This document shows positions 31,901-45,429 of a stretch of DNA of 64,000 nt, piece by piece. The notes beneath the pieces are model-generated. The model had not been told where the DNA came from, did no database searches, and saw only the letters and a list, made by a program, of their open reading frames with translations. Source of the DNA: Ligula intestinalis (Eukaryota > Platyhelminthes > Cestoda > Diphyllobothriidea > Diphyllobothriidae); the NCBI GenBank assembly GCA_036362985.1, contig JAYGXS010000001.1:72310707-72374706 (forward strand). The letters run 5' to 3'. Position 1 is the stretch's first letter. Each line of letters opens with the position of its first letter. Made by a program: the position numbers and the translations under genes.

Positions 31901-34900
31901 GTGTGCTGGCGAACAACGCAAGCGTCCGTAAGTGCGAACAGGCACGTGATTGACGCAGCACTAACTGTGAAGACGTCGTCATCACCATCGTCATCAGCAG
32001 CACATCAGTGAACTGCGCGCAGGGGAACACGCCGGGCGTGGGCCGTCACTTTGCTGCTCGATAAGAGGAAACGACGGGAAACACCTGTTACCACTACCCC
32101 CTCCGGAGATCCCAGCACGCAATATTCACGCGACCAGTCTCCGGTCCACTCTCGTAGAGCGCCTCCACCGCAGGGTTCTGTGTACAGTCTGGGATATCTT
32201 AAAATGAACACAGCAAACATATCGAATCACCGAATCACCTACTACATTGTAACCAGCCGGTGAAATGATGATCCTTTAGTTTCAGCACCGTTCACCACCT
32301 GAAACCGCAATATTGATCGCAACTTTATTGACTGAACTAGCCGTGCTTCATGGGGCTATCAAGGTGAAGAAAGGGCAATGTCTGATCGGTGGATCAGTAC
32401 TATGGACAAAATGTAGCAAGCCACTATTAACTTTTTAGTTCTACTGACGACAGGATCGAGAGGGTGAAAGACAAGGACAGAAACAGAAGCCAAAATCTGC
32501 TTTCTTACTGTCTACTGACAGTGCTACTAAAGAGCGTGGGGTGTGCCGAAAACTTGGGGCCGATGACGATAACCAAAGCAGGCATGATCATTCCAGTGGT
32601 ACTTTTCCTTAATGAAAATGCTTCTCCAATGTGGAATTTCAGTCGCTGTGCAAACGTCTGTGTCACCTCTCGAACCGGGACTCCATGGAAAGTTGGAGCT
32701 ATCCATGGCGTTTCTGCAATAAGTGCGCTCACTCGGCGCTATATCCGCATGAGATCGCATATCGCTGCTTGTAGCTGACAGATCGCAGATCCGTAGTTCA
32801 ACTGGCATGAGCGCTAAACCTGGATGTTCAAGGATCCAATCGGGTTAATCAGTACCTGCGATTAAAATAACAGGGCCTTATGACGACAAATAAACCCAAA
32901 CTGACCATTATATTGTTCACTGTATCGCTTGGTGATACTCATCAGTTATAAATGATATAAAAGTGCTGCAAACAAGCCATGTTTGTCGATCACCAGAAAA
33001 GTTTACAAGTAAGCTCTTGCTGTAGTGGGTAAAAGCTCTCTCCGCGCTCCGCTGTACAATGCTACTAGAAACTCCCCCCTCTAATCTATTCAAAACAGGG
33101 ACGCCCCCAGCCCTATGCGAATGCATGAGGCCCGACCTCCAAGGATGAAATGTGTTTATCGTGAAGGGTTCTCGTAAAACAGGCAGCGGACCACCAGCAG
33201 TTGCAAGCATCAATCTCCGCTCCGGCTCCGCGCCTGTCATTGTCAGTGTGTTGCTGCCAGATCGCACGGCATACAAATCCGCAGGGTGTTCTCTCTCTCT
33301 CTCTCTCTCGCAGGCATACGGACAATGCAAAGTACCCGCTGGTGGTGATGTTGCTAAATAACCTATTGCAGCATTCGGTGACATCATCATGGTTCCAGAC
33401 CACCCGTGAGATTGTGCATTTTCGTAAATTATGTACGACCAAAAGTTCACACACCGTTGTTCTCCCCCTCCGCCCCACATGTACTGCCTCGAACAATTCG
33501 CTAATGAACTGATAAAGTCTTCTGTGTGCCTTCGCTGACGGCCTGTAAAGAGTTAAGGAAAAACAGGGGGGACAGGGAAGTTTTAGGAGCAAATGCCTGC
33601 TGACAACTTGCTCACATAATGAGGTGATAATTCGTGGGGGAGTGGGGGCCACACGGATTAACCATTAGATTGGGGGAAAGGCTTGACGGGGGGCGAGCAA
33701 ATTATTAGCTGTGCCTAGTACACAGAATGTCCTGCTGACTACAGAAAAATGCATTTGGACCATGAATTATCTGGCACAATGGGACAACAAGGCCTGGCGC
33801 TAGTTGACAGGGCGATTATGTCTGGTGTTATGGTTGCGGTTAGGGTTGAGGTTGAAGTCAGAATTCTTTTAGAGTTCGGGTTATTACCCAGTAATGTTTA
33901 CCCTTCGGGGATTTTTTTCGAAATAACACATAAACTGCTGGCGAGGGATCCTATACCCGTTTCTTATCTTGTTATTTATGTTCGGGTCTGGGAACGTCTA
34001 GAGGTCATCAACTTCTTGATAAACGCAGTTCACTGTTATTCATTGTAAACGGCCTCAAACCGGTTCAAATTCTGCATTAATTTCGAGGAAGTTCATTTAT
34101 TTTTTGCCAGTATATTTTAAGATCTCCTTTTAGAGGGTTAATTTTAACATCCTCCAATCGTTATATGCTCGTAAGCGTTTTATATTGTACTTGATTATGG
34201 TATTATGTTCATATTGTAATAGCCAGAATGATATTAAAAATAGTTCGCACACAGTAGAATCCCAGTCGTTAGACAGACAAGTGACCTTGTAGATTTTGCA
34301 GGTTTATTTGAGTAAGAAATCATCATGTAGTAAATCGCACAGTGGTTGGGTTCGTTTCCGTCTAATATGTGATTCGACTCCTGTTAGTGTTCATATGCAA
34401 CAGCAGCAAAGAAAAAAGTAAACTCTTCAGCAGATTTGAACATTTCAACATCAAACTGGAATACATTGTTTTTTTTCAATAGAACTACGCTAGAATTAAC
34501 TTCTGGGACAAAGCAAATTGCAGATTGGTAAAGAAGAAATACCTGGAACGCGAACTTCGTCTTTCATTCGTAAATTGAATATTGTCGCCAACTATTAACT
34601 TTAGGAGATGGGATAAAGAGTTGGGCCGCGTGCCGTGGTCGTCAAATAACGGTGGGACACCGTTGGGAACTTGGGGAAAAGGTGCAAGACTAGTTGCGTT
34701 CTGTTTGAAGAAGTTTGTCGAATTGTCGCCTTTCCTAGCAAGTAGTATTTTAATACTATCAGTGACGAATAGTGGTACCACGGAATTCGTAAGGGTGTCA
34801 TAACAGTAACTTGATTCGTCATTGTGTAAAATAACGCAGACTTTTATATGCCTCGATGTAGCCTCCCATCAAGGATGCATGTGAACCTGTCAATCTTAAC

Positions 34901-37900
34901 GTGCTGTTAGGCCTAACTTGTCTGGGTGACTACTCATCAGACCCAAACTCCATGTCCGCTGTATTGCTCGGACGGATTCGCCGTCTAAGTCAAATTTCGG
35001 ACAGGCTAATACCCCAGCGTCGTGTAAGGCCGAGAAGACAGGAACTTCCGGAGGAATGGCACACTTACTAACCTAGCTGCGACCAACCCCATGCGTCCGT
35101 AGGAGGCAGACAGTGGAATGGCCTTCAGCGATGACTGACTGTCAAACACTCAGGCTCTCGGCCGTCACAAATAAACCGTGGTCGACAACGCGTTAACAGT
35201 ATATCCAAACACGACTCAACAAACTGGTTAAGTATACAAACTTCAAGAGTTATATACCCATTAAGACATGGGCAGTGATACTGGCCATTGATTAACGCTG
35301 AATATGCCACCGTTTTGCAAATCCGGAACGATTAACGGGCTATGTTGAATGCATGGATGGAAACGTCCATCCTCGACTTCCTGTGTACAGCAGCAGCTCA
35401 TTTCCATACCAGGCCGTCCCATTCAACTAATGTCCCGTGAACCACAACTATGATCCCTTTGTTCTGGTTGGATTTGCTGACGGCCATTGGCATTGACAGG
35501 ATCCGCGTTTTGCTCATCATCAGAAATCTCAGCAAGTATCACCTATAATTAGTTTTTTTTCATAAACCGGACTTCAATCGATGAACCTTGACGATTATTC
35601 TGTTTGCGGAATGTTCCGCCCTTTATTCCGTGTTATTAAATACAGTTTTATGACACTTTTTGCTTTCTGGATAGTCGCAACTACGAGTGAACTTGATACC
35701 TTCTAATGCGAGCTGCTATAATGCCCTGTAGCAGTACAGGACGCTCTGAAATCATCCGGAAACTGTGAAATGACTTAACTGCCAGACGTCACGCAATCTT
35801 CTTCAGCAATGGAAAAGGTCTGAACTGCTCGTTAAGAGCAGATGACGTCGAGATAAATACATGGATGGAAACACTATGTTCAAAGAGTTACCCAATGGGA
35901 AAATGTCCTCCTGAGGATTTCAGAGGCCTCTTTCACAAGAGTGCAGTCGGAGCCTTGCAACACTGGCGGAAGGATCCCCATTAATTTGCACATTTTGTTT
36001 TTATAGTGATGCGCTAAATTTGCCCTCCAAATTGTAGGCAATTAGTTTACTGGTGAATATGCAGATCCCATCAACGAACACAATTTCTGATCTCCGAGAT
36101 GCTTCATCTGCAAGGCGTTTTTACAAAGTGCATGAAGTTTTCATGCCGAAATCGCGGAATAGACATATAGGGTAGTATTTTTACTAAATGACTGGAGATC
36201 TTGTATCCCACAACATAATAACAACAAAAATTAGAATAAGGTTGACTAATATGTCCCCCCCCCCCAAAACCGGACATGAGAACAGGAACCGCTCGCAATA
36301 GAGGCGTCTTTGTGCCAACGACCATAACAAGTAGGGGTAGGTTTATGTTCAGCGTTAGAGTTAAGCTTGACGCTAAGGTAAATTATGGTTTAGTTGATAA
36401 GGCAAGTTGGGGTTGGTGTCACCTATAGCGCTAATGTTTAGGGTAGGGTTACAGTTAATATTAGGGCTACGGCTCGGATGTATTTTAGGGCCGGTGTAAG
36501 GGTTAGGACATGGGAATAGTTATCCTTCCTACAGTTATGCACAGAGCCAGATTTATTACTTGGGCTGAGGGTTATAATTCCCCTATTCCGTTTAAGGGGC
36601 CATAGACGTAACCTTTACCAAAAGTATATCCAGACAGGAGAAACGAAAGGAGAACCGACAGCTTTGAACACTATCTTGATGTTGCAAGAACATGCGTCAA
36701 TCTAGCAGAGAGACAGAGAGAAGTCCTTCAACTTTCGTACAGAGAAAATCATTTCTAAGCCGTTCAATCACTCCAAAGAATCAGGAGCAATTTGCACCGA
36801 TTACTGCAGCTTTAGTTAGGAGTCGCGAGTTCTTTTGTAGACCAACTTTAAATTATGCGAACCACCATTTTCGCTGCTTTTCTAGCAGTAAAACCCTCGA
36901 ATTCGCAAGTGGCAGCGCAACCTCCCAGTCGATTTTGTCACAACGGCTGGACTGATTAAGGAACCAGCATAATCATAAGCTTGCAGTGAAATAAAACTGC
37001 TTTTTTTACTCAGTTTAATATTCTGTCAAATTATGTTGACACAACTTTTAATAAGGCGCTGAATAAGCACGTTGCTTTCACCTGCAAACGAATTTTTAAT
37101 TGTTGAGATACTTCTAGCTTAGATTCTTGGATAGACTACTCCGTATTCCACAAGCTTTTTGGCGATAGCTGTCGAGGAAACTGGGTGGCGGCTTGCCAGG
37201 ATGCCTTGAAAAAGACATGAATGGTTACTTTAGTTATCTTATTCAGATCGACTTGGCAATTCGTGCTTGAATCAGAACTGTACGTTCGTCTTAGGAACAA
37301 GTATCTCCCACTATCCCGCCAATGTTTCAGCAATCTAAGCAGTCGTATGGCTGACCAAAGCTTCCGTTTTATGTAAAATGAGTCTGAAATAGCCTAGCAT
37401 GCAGTTTAGAGAAAGCAGATAAACTAAAAGGTGAAGAATTAGTGCTCTAGAATTTTTAAAACATTGGATATCTAGCGTTCTGCAACACACCCGAGAACAC
37501 AGTTCATGACGGATTTCAAACTGGGACTAAAAATTCAAGGGTTGTAAAAATCCACGCTGAATACGATTTGACGTATTTCGTAAGGGCATCTTGTATTTGG
37601 GAAAAGGACCCTTTGAAAAGTTTGCATATCTTCCTAAGTACGAAGGACACTTACCTGTGAATAAATAAGAGCGTGTGGTTGGAAGCTACACGTTAGCAGT
37701 TACAGGAAATCAAATCAGTTTTACGTTTTCAAAAAACAAACCTCTATTCACCTTCCATGAGGAGAAAGAATGGACTATGGGTACTTCAATGTTTGAAGGA
37801 TGCCAACGTTCCTAAAAGTAAAATAAGCTTTTCGTTCAGGTTTGAGCTTATGTCGCCTAGTTTGTCCTAGTAGCGTATTACTGAGACCCCCAAACACGTG

Positions 37901-38389
37901 ACTGTGCCTGATTAAAATCTCCTATTTCTGAAGCTCTGATTTTTAAATCATTCAAACTCCCACCTTTCAGCGTCGTGCACGTTTGCTCTGACTAAGAAAT
38001 AGGACAGTAAAAATGTGTGGCTTCTATTGATAAAATATGACTCAACTGTGATTAATCAGCTGCTAGAATTCAGGAAACTCGAGCGCTCCTGATCTTATTA
38101 CAACGTTTCCACGTTTTTTGGATGATCGAGTATATTACGGAGCGTTAATGGCCGTGGCTCGGAAGGCCGCCAACTATCGGAATAAGTCGATATTTATAGG
38201 AGAAGTTAAAAATGGTAAGAGGACTTTAGTTTCGGTTGCACAATTTACTTCTCCATTAGGTCTCACTGATGTGAAATTAAAAATTGTCCTTATAATTATA
38301 GTTTATGTAAGCCCCCTAGGTTTAATAAACATAGCCCGGCCTGGTTTTGTTTATTATTTCATAAAGTTGCAAAAATTCCCATCAGCGAA
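28963..38389. other. Long interval without recognisable genes
   Basis: Read on both strands, this 9.4 kb shows no RT, transposase, GIY-YIG, SINE-A or SINE-B signature that I can defend. Simple features include a (CT)n run at 33289-33310, a C-run at 36256-36266 and G-rich, telomere-like TTAGGG-type words at about 33830-33870 and 36335-36510. Several open frames over 100 residues (31.4, 32.5, 33.0-33.65, 34.5 kb) have no motifs and overlap frames on the other strand, so I do not call them genes. Confidence 0.5.
29429..29438. other. Assembly gap (10 N)
   Basis: Ten Ns in a row. The length of the missing sequence is unknown. Confidence 1.
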
Positions 38390-38945
38390 TTCAGAAGAGC
38401 AGTTTGCGAGCATACGTAAGCTTTCGATAAATTCTTATTGGGCCATTACGTTCATAAACATGCGGTCACTTACGTTCGTCATGACATGCGATCGAGTCAT
38501 GGGAATAGGGGAGGGGGGAAGGTGGGGGTTGATAAGAGGGGACTGGTTACGCGGCCGTGAGTGTTTGTTGAAGCCGGACCAGGGGGAGTGGGGGTGAGGG
38601 AGGAGGGAAAGCGCGGAAAAGCGCATGGAGCTAAGTTGCCGTTGGCCCTGCCAAGCGCGGAGCTTGCCGGAGGTTCTTTTGTGCGCACAAGACCGGCTCG
38701 CTCAACCGGATAGCGGTTGCTTCTACTGTTGCTAGCAGCCGCTGACCCAGGGAATTGAGGTAATTTGGTGGTACCTTGTAGATCACTCGGAAGGCTTCGT
38801 TGGGGTCCACGCGAAGTCCAGAATCGAAACTTTGCGCGAGAATAACGCTGTTTATGCTCCCCACTTCGCCTTTTCTCAGCCATGTCGGCAGGTGTTCCCT
38901 TATTCGTTTGGACAGGCATCGAACCGTACGACCAATATAACCTAG
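38390..38945 (-). pseudogene. PLE GIY-YIG fragment with 3' region
   Basis: The minus strand reads YIGRTVRCLSKRIREHLPTW, then VILAQSFDSGLRVDPNEAFR, VIYKVPP, LATVEATAIRL and VLCAQK (38940-38640). This lines up with the PLE-A-like fragment at 17.4 kb (DPNEA.KVIYKVPP, LAT.EATAIRL). The YIG motif is present, but the N-terminal part of the domain and all RT are absent. The 3' region (38390-38460) shares TTTATCGAAAGC... and GAATTCGCTGATGG with 17.85 kb. A G-rich insert or divergent segment lies at 38500-38630. Confidence 0.75.
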
Positions 38946-39325
38946 TTATGTGGGTAGTAACCGTCTGCGGGTCGACTGTTATATTCATATAACAACATTC
39001 ACGGAGTTGGTTTATTGTGCGTTTTTTTGTCATTCCGATTCTTTTTATTTACTAGGAGTTGTTTTTTCTTTGTACTTTTGATATCACGCTCAGTTTAGTT
39101 GCTATATATAGATCTTATACTTTGTTTGCTCGCGCACTTTTCGCTGCTCGTCCGCGGTGAGGCACACCCTTAAAACCTCCGTTCGTGTTTTATACGATCA
39201 CGGGGTTAGGGATAGCTAAGGGGGCTTGGATAACCTACCGTTGCCGTCGTCCCTATCCTGGCCTAGCACGTGGAATGAGGACTACGTCGTGTGTATTAGG
39301 CTGAGCTAATAAATCGACGCAAGCG

Positions 39326-39436
39326 TGATTAAACTCACAGTTCTCGTTGGCTGTGCTAAAGCCTTCCCTTGCTGGCGTGGGTTCGAATCCCAGCGAGGCC
39401 GCCGAGTTTTTCACAATTGAGTCAAATGACTTAGTA
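39326..39436 (+). repeat. SINE-B copy 2, partial
   Basis: GTGATTAAACTCACAG is followed by a shortened tRNA-like part, then GTGGGTTCGAATCCCAGC (B-box/T-arm), GCCGAGTTTTTCACAATTGA and GTCAAATGACTTAG. The D-arm/A-box region is missing, so it is a truncated member of the family. Confidence 0.65.
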
Positions 39437-42306
39437 ATTAGTTATTGATTTATTATTAATAATTATAAATTAATTCACGCAAAATGCACGCCATTGAGCG
39501 TGCGGTTGACATCCTCGCTTCCAACAGCCGAACTGTCACCCCATGCACAAGCCGGGCGCCTAAAATTCGAATCTCCAGCAATCAGAGGCTGTCCCACTTG
39601 GGTCACGTGCCTGCCGAGGTGCCGCAGCCGATGGTAACAGCTTTCCCGGATCGAGTGTTAAGGGCTCCGGATTCGCGTTACTGCGGCAGGCAGCGTGCAA
39701 ACAGCGCAGGCTGCAACGGCAGCTATTGTCCGTCAAACTGAGGACTAGCGATTGTTTTTGCTCATGTCAGCGCGAGGTGTAAGCCAATTGGAAGAGCCTA
39801 TGTGCATGGCGTCAAGGGTAGCCGTGCGACCTCCTATTGGCTAGTTCTAGTAGGCTAAAATCCAATGTCACATCGCGCAGGGCTAATGTTAATCTTTCGA
39901 TAATGAAACCGAAATGAAGTTTTTCGCCATTTAAATTGTACGGCATGTAAATTTGAGGTGTGCGCGGCGCTTCGCGCCGCGAACTAATAGAAACTAACTC
40001 CAGCACGGTAAGTTGGACCTCAGGTAAGTTGAAGTAGACGACCTACGAAACGGCATAGTTAAACCGGATTTTTTAACTTTATAATAAATAAATGATAAAT
40101 CATCAAATTAAACCCAGACAAAACTACATTTGCAGGTATTTAGTTAAACTTACGTTCATGCTGCACGCTCATTGGCTAGTCAAAATACCTTTGACAAGTG
40201 TAATATAGTCACGCCCAGGCCAATCAGCGAGGGCCAGTTCACCGATCGGCCTCACAGCGTCGCCATAGAAAGGAGTTATGACATGCGTGGTGCAGGCGTT
40301 CAACTGTTAAAGTGTGCTGGGTGAACCAAAGGTGATAGTGATAAGTCGAATTACTTTCGGCTACTGAGAACGGGATTAGGTAAAATCCAGAGAGAGGGAG
40401 GCTCACGAATACTTCCTGACTGTCATGGAGCTCTAGTGCTAGGGAATTAACGAGTGATCATCTGGAAATTAACAACGAACACTACAGATCGGCTTCACTC
40501 AAGGGCAAGAGACGTCATAGATGCAAGTTTTGAGTTACTTACTGGCATCAGGTAATGATGTCTCAGCTGGCCTCATGTGGGGAATATAGACTCGGAGATT
40601 CCAGTTAAAAAGCCTTTCCTTCATGTAAGTGGACCTGATCTGTTAACAACCTCTCACGTGACGTTGAGCTGATTAAGATACTTTCTGTCCATCCTGTTTC
40701 ATTATCTGGACGCCATTTTGAAAGCTTCAGTGCTTGCGTGGATAGAGACTTGCTAAGTGCTTCAAGCGGTTATTTCTTTGTTGTCCATTCCACTGTTTAT
40801 GATCCTGCCAGAGATCAGTCAAACTAGCGAACCATTTGGACAAGAACAGAAGGCTGTGTCAGGCAGGCGGATCAGTGCTTGATTCAGAAACAGGCTTACT
40901 TAACACTTAGGCTTCGCTGAGGATTCCTGTCTATTCAACATCACTCGTCCATTCATTTCAGGCCTGGCCACTTGCAGACGTCTTATTGTTTCAAGACCAA
41001 AATACTGGTTAAATTTCAAATTGCGGAAGTGTACTTTAAGGTTACTCGGTAATCTTTCTCATTAGAGGGTGGCAAGACAAGAGCAACCATTTCAGCTTAT
41101 TTTCTGAGGTCGGCCCCTCATACTCCAATCCCACGACGGAAAGTCTCCAGGTTTTAATCCGGGTTCTGCCGGTTGTTGAGTCAGACATCTTGTCAGCTGG
41201 GTCGCGGGTCCAGGGTCTTCCGATAGCGCTTGGGTTACCTCAGTTAGAAATTAAAACTGCATTTTAATAAATGCTAAATTGGTACATGACAGGGCCCTCC
41301 GACTGAAGCAGTCATTGACAATTGCGAGTGAAGTCAAGGTGTGTGCGTGTTCAACCATCGATTTCGATGAAGTCCACCAAGTGCACTAACAGTTTGGTAC
41401 AGAAGGTGACAGCCTCAGGTGTTAGCTTTAAAGTGATAGAGGATTTAGTTAGCAGCTCTGCACTCTTCACATTCACCCGGAGTCTCGAAGACTAAACAGT
41501 TTCAAGCGTAGGCTGCTTTACACATGCAAGCCGAAACACCGCCTAGTTTAGTCTCAAGGGACAATAGACTTTGCGTGGGTACTACTGTACTATTTACCCT
41601 CACTCACCCTTAGTAGGCGTGAAGACAGGCTCAATGAGGTCGAGACTGCTACTGCTACTACTACTGACTATCAGTTTAACTGAGTCTTAGTAGTACTGGT
41701 ACTTTTTCTGACGCTAACGTTTGTTAGAAGTGATGCTGGTCTGAAGTTAGCGCTGGGGCTCATATCTCTGTTGTTCCCAACAAGGAGTAGGAAAGCTGGG
41801 TTTATGCTATTTTAAGTAATTGCATGTTTGAGGCCCTGAACACATCAGGGCTTGCCTTGTATTCCTCCTCCTCTTCTCATGCTGTGTCCGTTTCATCTAG
41901 GAGCTGGACTACGAAGACTAGGATACTGCTGCTATAAGTAATTGCCTATGCTAAAGTGCTAATTATAGTAACCATGCTTTATTAGGCCAGGATATAGTAT
42001 ACTATAATAGGTCTGTGTGCTTTTTAAGAAGACAGCACGCAGTATGCACTCCCAATCTGTGTAAGGTAAAGTGATTAGCATTTAGATAATAATAGAGCGT
42101 TTGTAAATAATAGCACAAGTCCTATCATGCACTTATTTCGTGCAGTTTGCCGTCTATAGACTACCTATAGGCCTACTGCGGTATCTATCTGTAGCTCTGA
42201 CTTTGCAGAACGTCTGCTCAGGGAGTGTGAATCTGGGCTAAAACTATTCCGAGTAAATACCCACCTTCAGTTGCTGTCAGGCCAGAGTTCTGGAAACCAA
42301 GGCTAG

Positions 42307-42341
<35 letters not shown>

Positions 42342-43060
42342 ACACTGCTAGTACAACTACTTCTGTTTCTAATACTACTATTTCTGGCTGTATTATTAGT
42401 CAGAAAGTAACGCTGGGCTCAGATCCTCACAATCTCAACAAGGCGTTTAGTAGTATTTGTGCTAGCTCTGGCGCTACCATTTGTCAGAGGTCAGACCATC
42501 ATATTTCTAAATAGGTGTGCTACAAGTACGGTAATAGAGGACAACAGTGTTACTGAGACTGCAATAGGCTAAAAAGCTTAGACTAGACTAGACTCCGAGG
42601 ACTAGACTACACTATCAAAGCTAAGCAAATCCAAACTAAGAAACTTGACTGCGTAAATTAAGCGGTACATTAGTGTCTAACCGAAGTAATGAAGTTATAG
42701 CCGGTTAGATCATAAGGTAAGCTAGATAAGAAGTATGTGTAACTAATCAAGCAAATTTACTGCTACGCTTAGGAGAACTAGGCTAGAATCAAAGAATTAA
42801 AAATAAATGAGCTTCCACGCGTCCTAAGCTTTCATCCGGGCTGAATTGTAAGACACCCGGTGGGAATCCACGTCTGCAAGGCAGATACGACTGTCATCAG
42901 TCAAGGTATTCAGCGATACAATCACATGAACTTTTACCGATCGCTAACGGGACGGCAGGAGTTTCCTTGGTAGCGCACATAGGTTCATTTTTATATTTAA
43001 ATGCCTACTCCAACGCTTCCCGTAAGACAGAAACTTAGGGCATTTTACATGCGATATCAC
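39437..43060. other. ORF desert, CTA/TAG-rich
   Basis: From about 40010 to 43100 no frame exceeds 60 codons on either strand. The DNA is visibly rich in CTA/TAG words (for example 41930-42010 and 42560-42610, with ACTAG repeats) and has a (TAC)n run at 42306-42340. I recognise no known element. The earlier part (39484-39741) has an 85-codon frame without motifs. Confidence 0.55.
42306..42340. repeat. (TAC)n microsatellite
   Basis: About eleven TAC/ACT trinucleotides, in a region with more scattered ACT/CTA repeats on either side. Confidence 0.9.
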
Positions 43061-43064
43061 TATC

Positions 43065-43295
43065 CCAACCTAACCCTTACACTAACCCTTACCCTAATCC
43101 TTACCCTTACCCGTACCTCCTAACCTTTACCTTAATCCTAACCCATACCCTAATCATAACCCTAACCCTAACCCTTACCCTAACACTTACCCTAACCATT
43201 ACCTGAAACCTTACCCCAGCCCTTACCCTAACCATGAACCTAACCCTTACCCTAACCCTTACCCTAACCCTTACCCTAACCTTAACCCTAACAGA
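43065..43295. repeat. Interstitial telomere-like array
   Basis: About 230 bp of degenerate CCCTAA/CCCTTA hexamers (TAACCC and TTACCC alternating). The array is the C-rich strand. TTAGGG is the usual animal telomere repeat, so this is an old interstitial array or a telomere-derived insertion. It is bounded by ordinary repeat DNA, so it is not a chromosome end. Confidence 0.8.
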
Positions 43296-43490
43296 GATTA
43301 ATTGTGAAGGCATTTAAATATGAATAAGAACATATGTGCGCTACCAAGGAAACTCCTGCCAACGGGACTTACCCGTTCCGCTCTGTCTTGGGGGCCAATC
43401 TCGGACCTCGCCAGCAGCCACACAGCGGCTAGTAGTTTAGGCAGTTGAACATTGCCTGCAAAGACAAGGGACAACTAGCCAGCAAAACGA

Positions 43491-43650
43491 CTAGCCCGTG
43501 ACTCAGTGGTACGAGCGTCTGACTTCTGCTCAAAAAGTCGTGGGTTCAAGCCTCGGGTGATGCACCCCCTGGGGTTTGCTATGACTGGCTGATGACAGTT
43601 AATAATCCAGAAACGGTCATTCAAGACTCCTTTGGCTTCGCCGACAATGT
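43491..43650 (+). repeat. SINE-A copy 8, full length
   Basis: A-box region CCGTGACTCAGTGGTACGAG, B-box TGGGTTCAAGCCTCGGG, then GGTGATGCACCCC, the hammerhead-like region 43583-43627 and a CCTTTGGCTTCGCCGA tail. The CTGATGA core (43589-43595) and GAAA are intact. Stem II and the stem I 3' strand have drifted. Confidence 0.8.
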
Positions 43651-45429
43651 TCCTCCACATGAACTATCTGTTCTTGGAGAGGCAATGGCTGTAGTATTTT
43701 GGACAATCCTTCGATGGCATAAAGGCGCACACATTGATAGTTCCGGTGCCTGACCTACGAGGCACCAAAGACGATAATGCGTATGCTGAATTCAGGCACC
43801 TGGCCAAGTATGGAGTAATGACGTCTGCAAAAATAACGGTCCCAATTTATAATCAGGCATACGCTTCTCACCCCAGTTTACCGCTCACTTTCTGTACTCT
43901 TGAACTCGAAAACTAGCTCCTTTTATAGTTTCCGGCTCCTTTTATCCACAGGCAAAGGTTGCAATTTCAGTCGAATCAGTTAGGGTACCTCTTCTAAAGC
44001 AAAGACACTTTAAAAATTTACAGGAAACTGAACTGCCTTGGCAGGTAATGCGTCTAGTATGCGAACCCGTTTAAAAGTGGACTAAAAGCTTCCAATAGGC
44101 CCCCATTGTAGTTCTTTAAATACATCGAGGCCTCAGGTTACAGGTTTACAAAGTGGTTAACACGCTAACTTCCGGCAAGAGGTTTCTCAATGGGGGCCTG
44201 TTCTAATCAAATGCAGATGCTGAGAACATGTGCGTCTGTGACCAGGATTGATTCTACAAATTCATCCTGACCTTAATACCGAGAGTTTCTGCGAAGTTAA
44301 GCCGGGTAGCAGTGAAGAGGTTTAATACCACAAGCGGCAGACATACAAATGTTATTAACGTGACCCAAAGATACCTGCATTCAGTCCTCTTTATTACTGG
44401 TTTTCGCGACATGAGCCCACACGCACATCGGTCTACCGCAATCTGAGCGCAGTTTAAGGACATAATGCATACGCGCAGCTTGCGATATGCATGTGCGCTA
44501 TAGGCTTGCGAGTGACGGTCCCACGGATGTATTGGAGCTTGGATTTGGCTAAAAAGACGACTGCATTATTGAGCCCATCTGTGAACCCAAATCTTCTGCT
44601 TCTGGATATTCTGTTCTCACTGACGCAGAGGCACACATGTTTGTGCATGCACAAAACAGCTTTGTTAGAAAAGAGGGGGGAGGGTTAACCAAATGTACGG
44701 AGTCACCCACTGGCAGCACACTAGCCAACTTTTGCCCATTAAAAATTACAACTGCTGAATACTGTTGACGTTTAACGTGAGCCACTGAAGTCAGCTACTG
44801 TTAAATGCAACGTAACTAATTTCAGAGATTTTGCTGTTTTTGATTGAACTCTTCCACTAGAAATATATCAAACACCTCAGATACAGGCTGTGTAACAGAT
44901 ACATGTTGGGGCTCCAGGCGCTGGTTCTCCGGCCTCGGGGCGATGGATCCGCAAGCGAACGATCAGGCCGATACGTAATACCAAGGTGCCATCAGTATGT
45001 GGGTAGATTTGAACTGAAGTCACATTTCTGATGAAAGTTGATGGGATGGTGATGTATGGGAAAGTAATAAGAGTGTCCCCGCTAGTGATGTTGTTGTTGG
45101 TGGTAGTGGCGGTGATGGTTTTTGCGAGAGACATGAGATTGTCGTGTCGTCAGTGCACTAGGTCTGATCATGACCACAAAAGTCCATTTGTGTCTGGAAT
45201 GTCTGTAGACAGTGTGAACACGGTGGCAGTTTTTGGGTGTTGATGTGAGTGCTTCGTAGTATATGAGTCCTGTGGGTCGCCATAGCAGTGACTAGTCACT
45301 TGAAGTTGAAAATTGTTGCATCTGTTTTGCAATGATCCATCAGGCCTGCAGTTCAAGATCGAGGTCAACCCGGATCTGAAGACTGATTTCCAGATGTCTG
45401 TCAGAAGTCATTCAGACTTCCTCGTAACA
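43651..45429. other. No gene recognised
   Basis: No coding motif or dispersed repeat was recognised. Short open frames lack similarity that I can name. Confidence 0.45.

Noticed and set aside
33289..33310. CRISPR-like or regulatory meaning of simple repeat runs
   Set aside because: They are plain microsatellites without spacer-repeat alternation, in DNA that looks eukaryotic.
32917..33652. Overlapping 179- and 187-codon frames on the minus strand
   Set aside because: Two frames of the same DNA are open together, contain an RERERER run from a CT microsatellite, and show no domain. Likely chance.
39484..39741. 85-codon plus-strand frame
   Set aside because: No motif or family resemblance. 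It begins in the flank of a SINE-B copy.
43107..43313. Minus-strand ORF rich in VRVRV repeats
   Set aside because: It is a translation of the telomere-like array and has no coding meaning.
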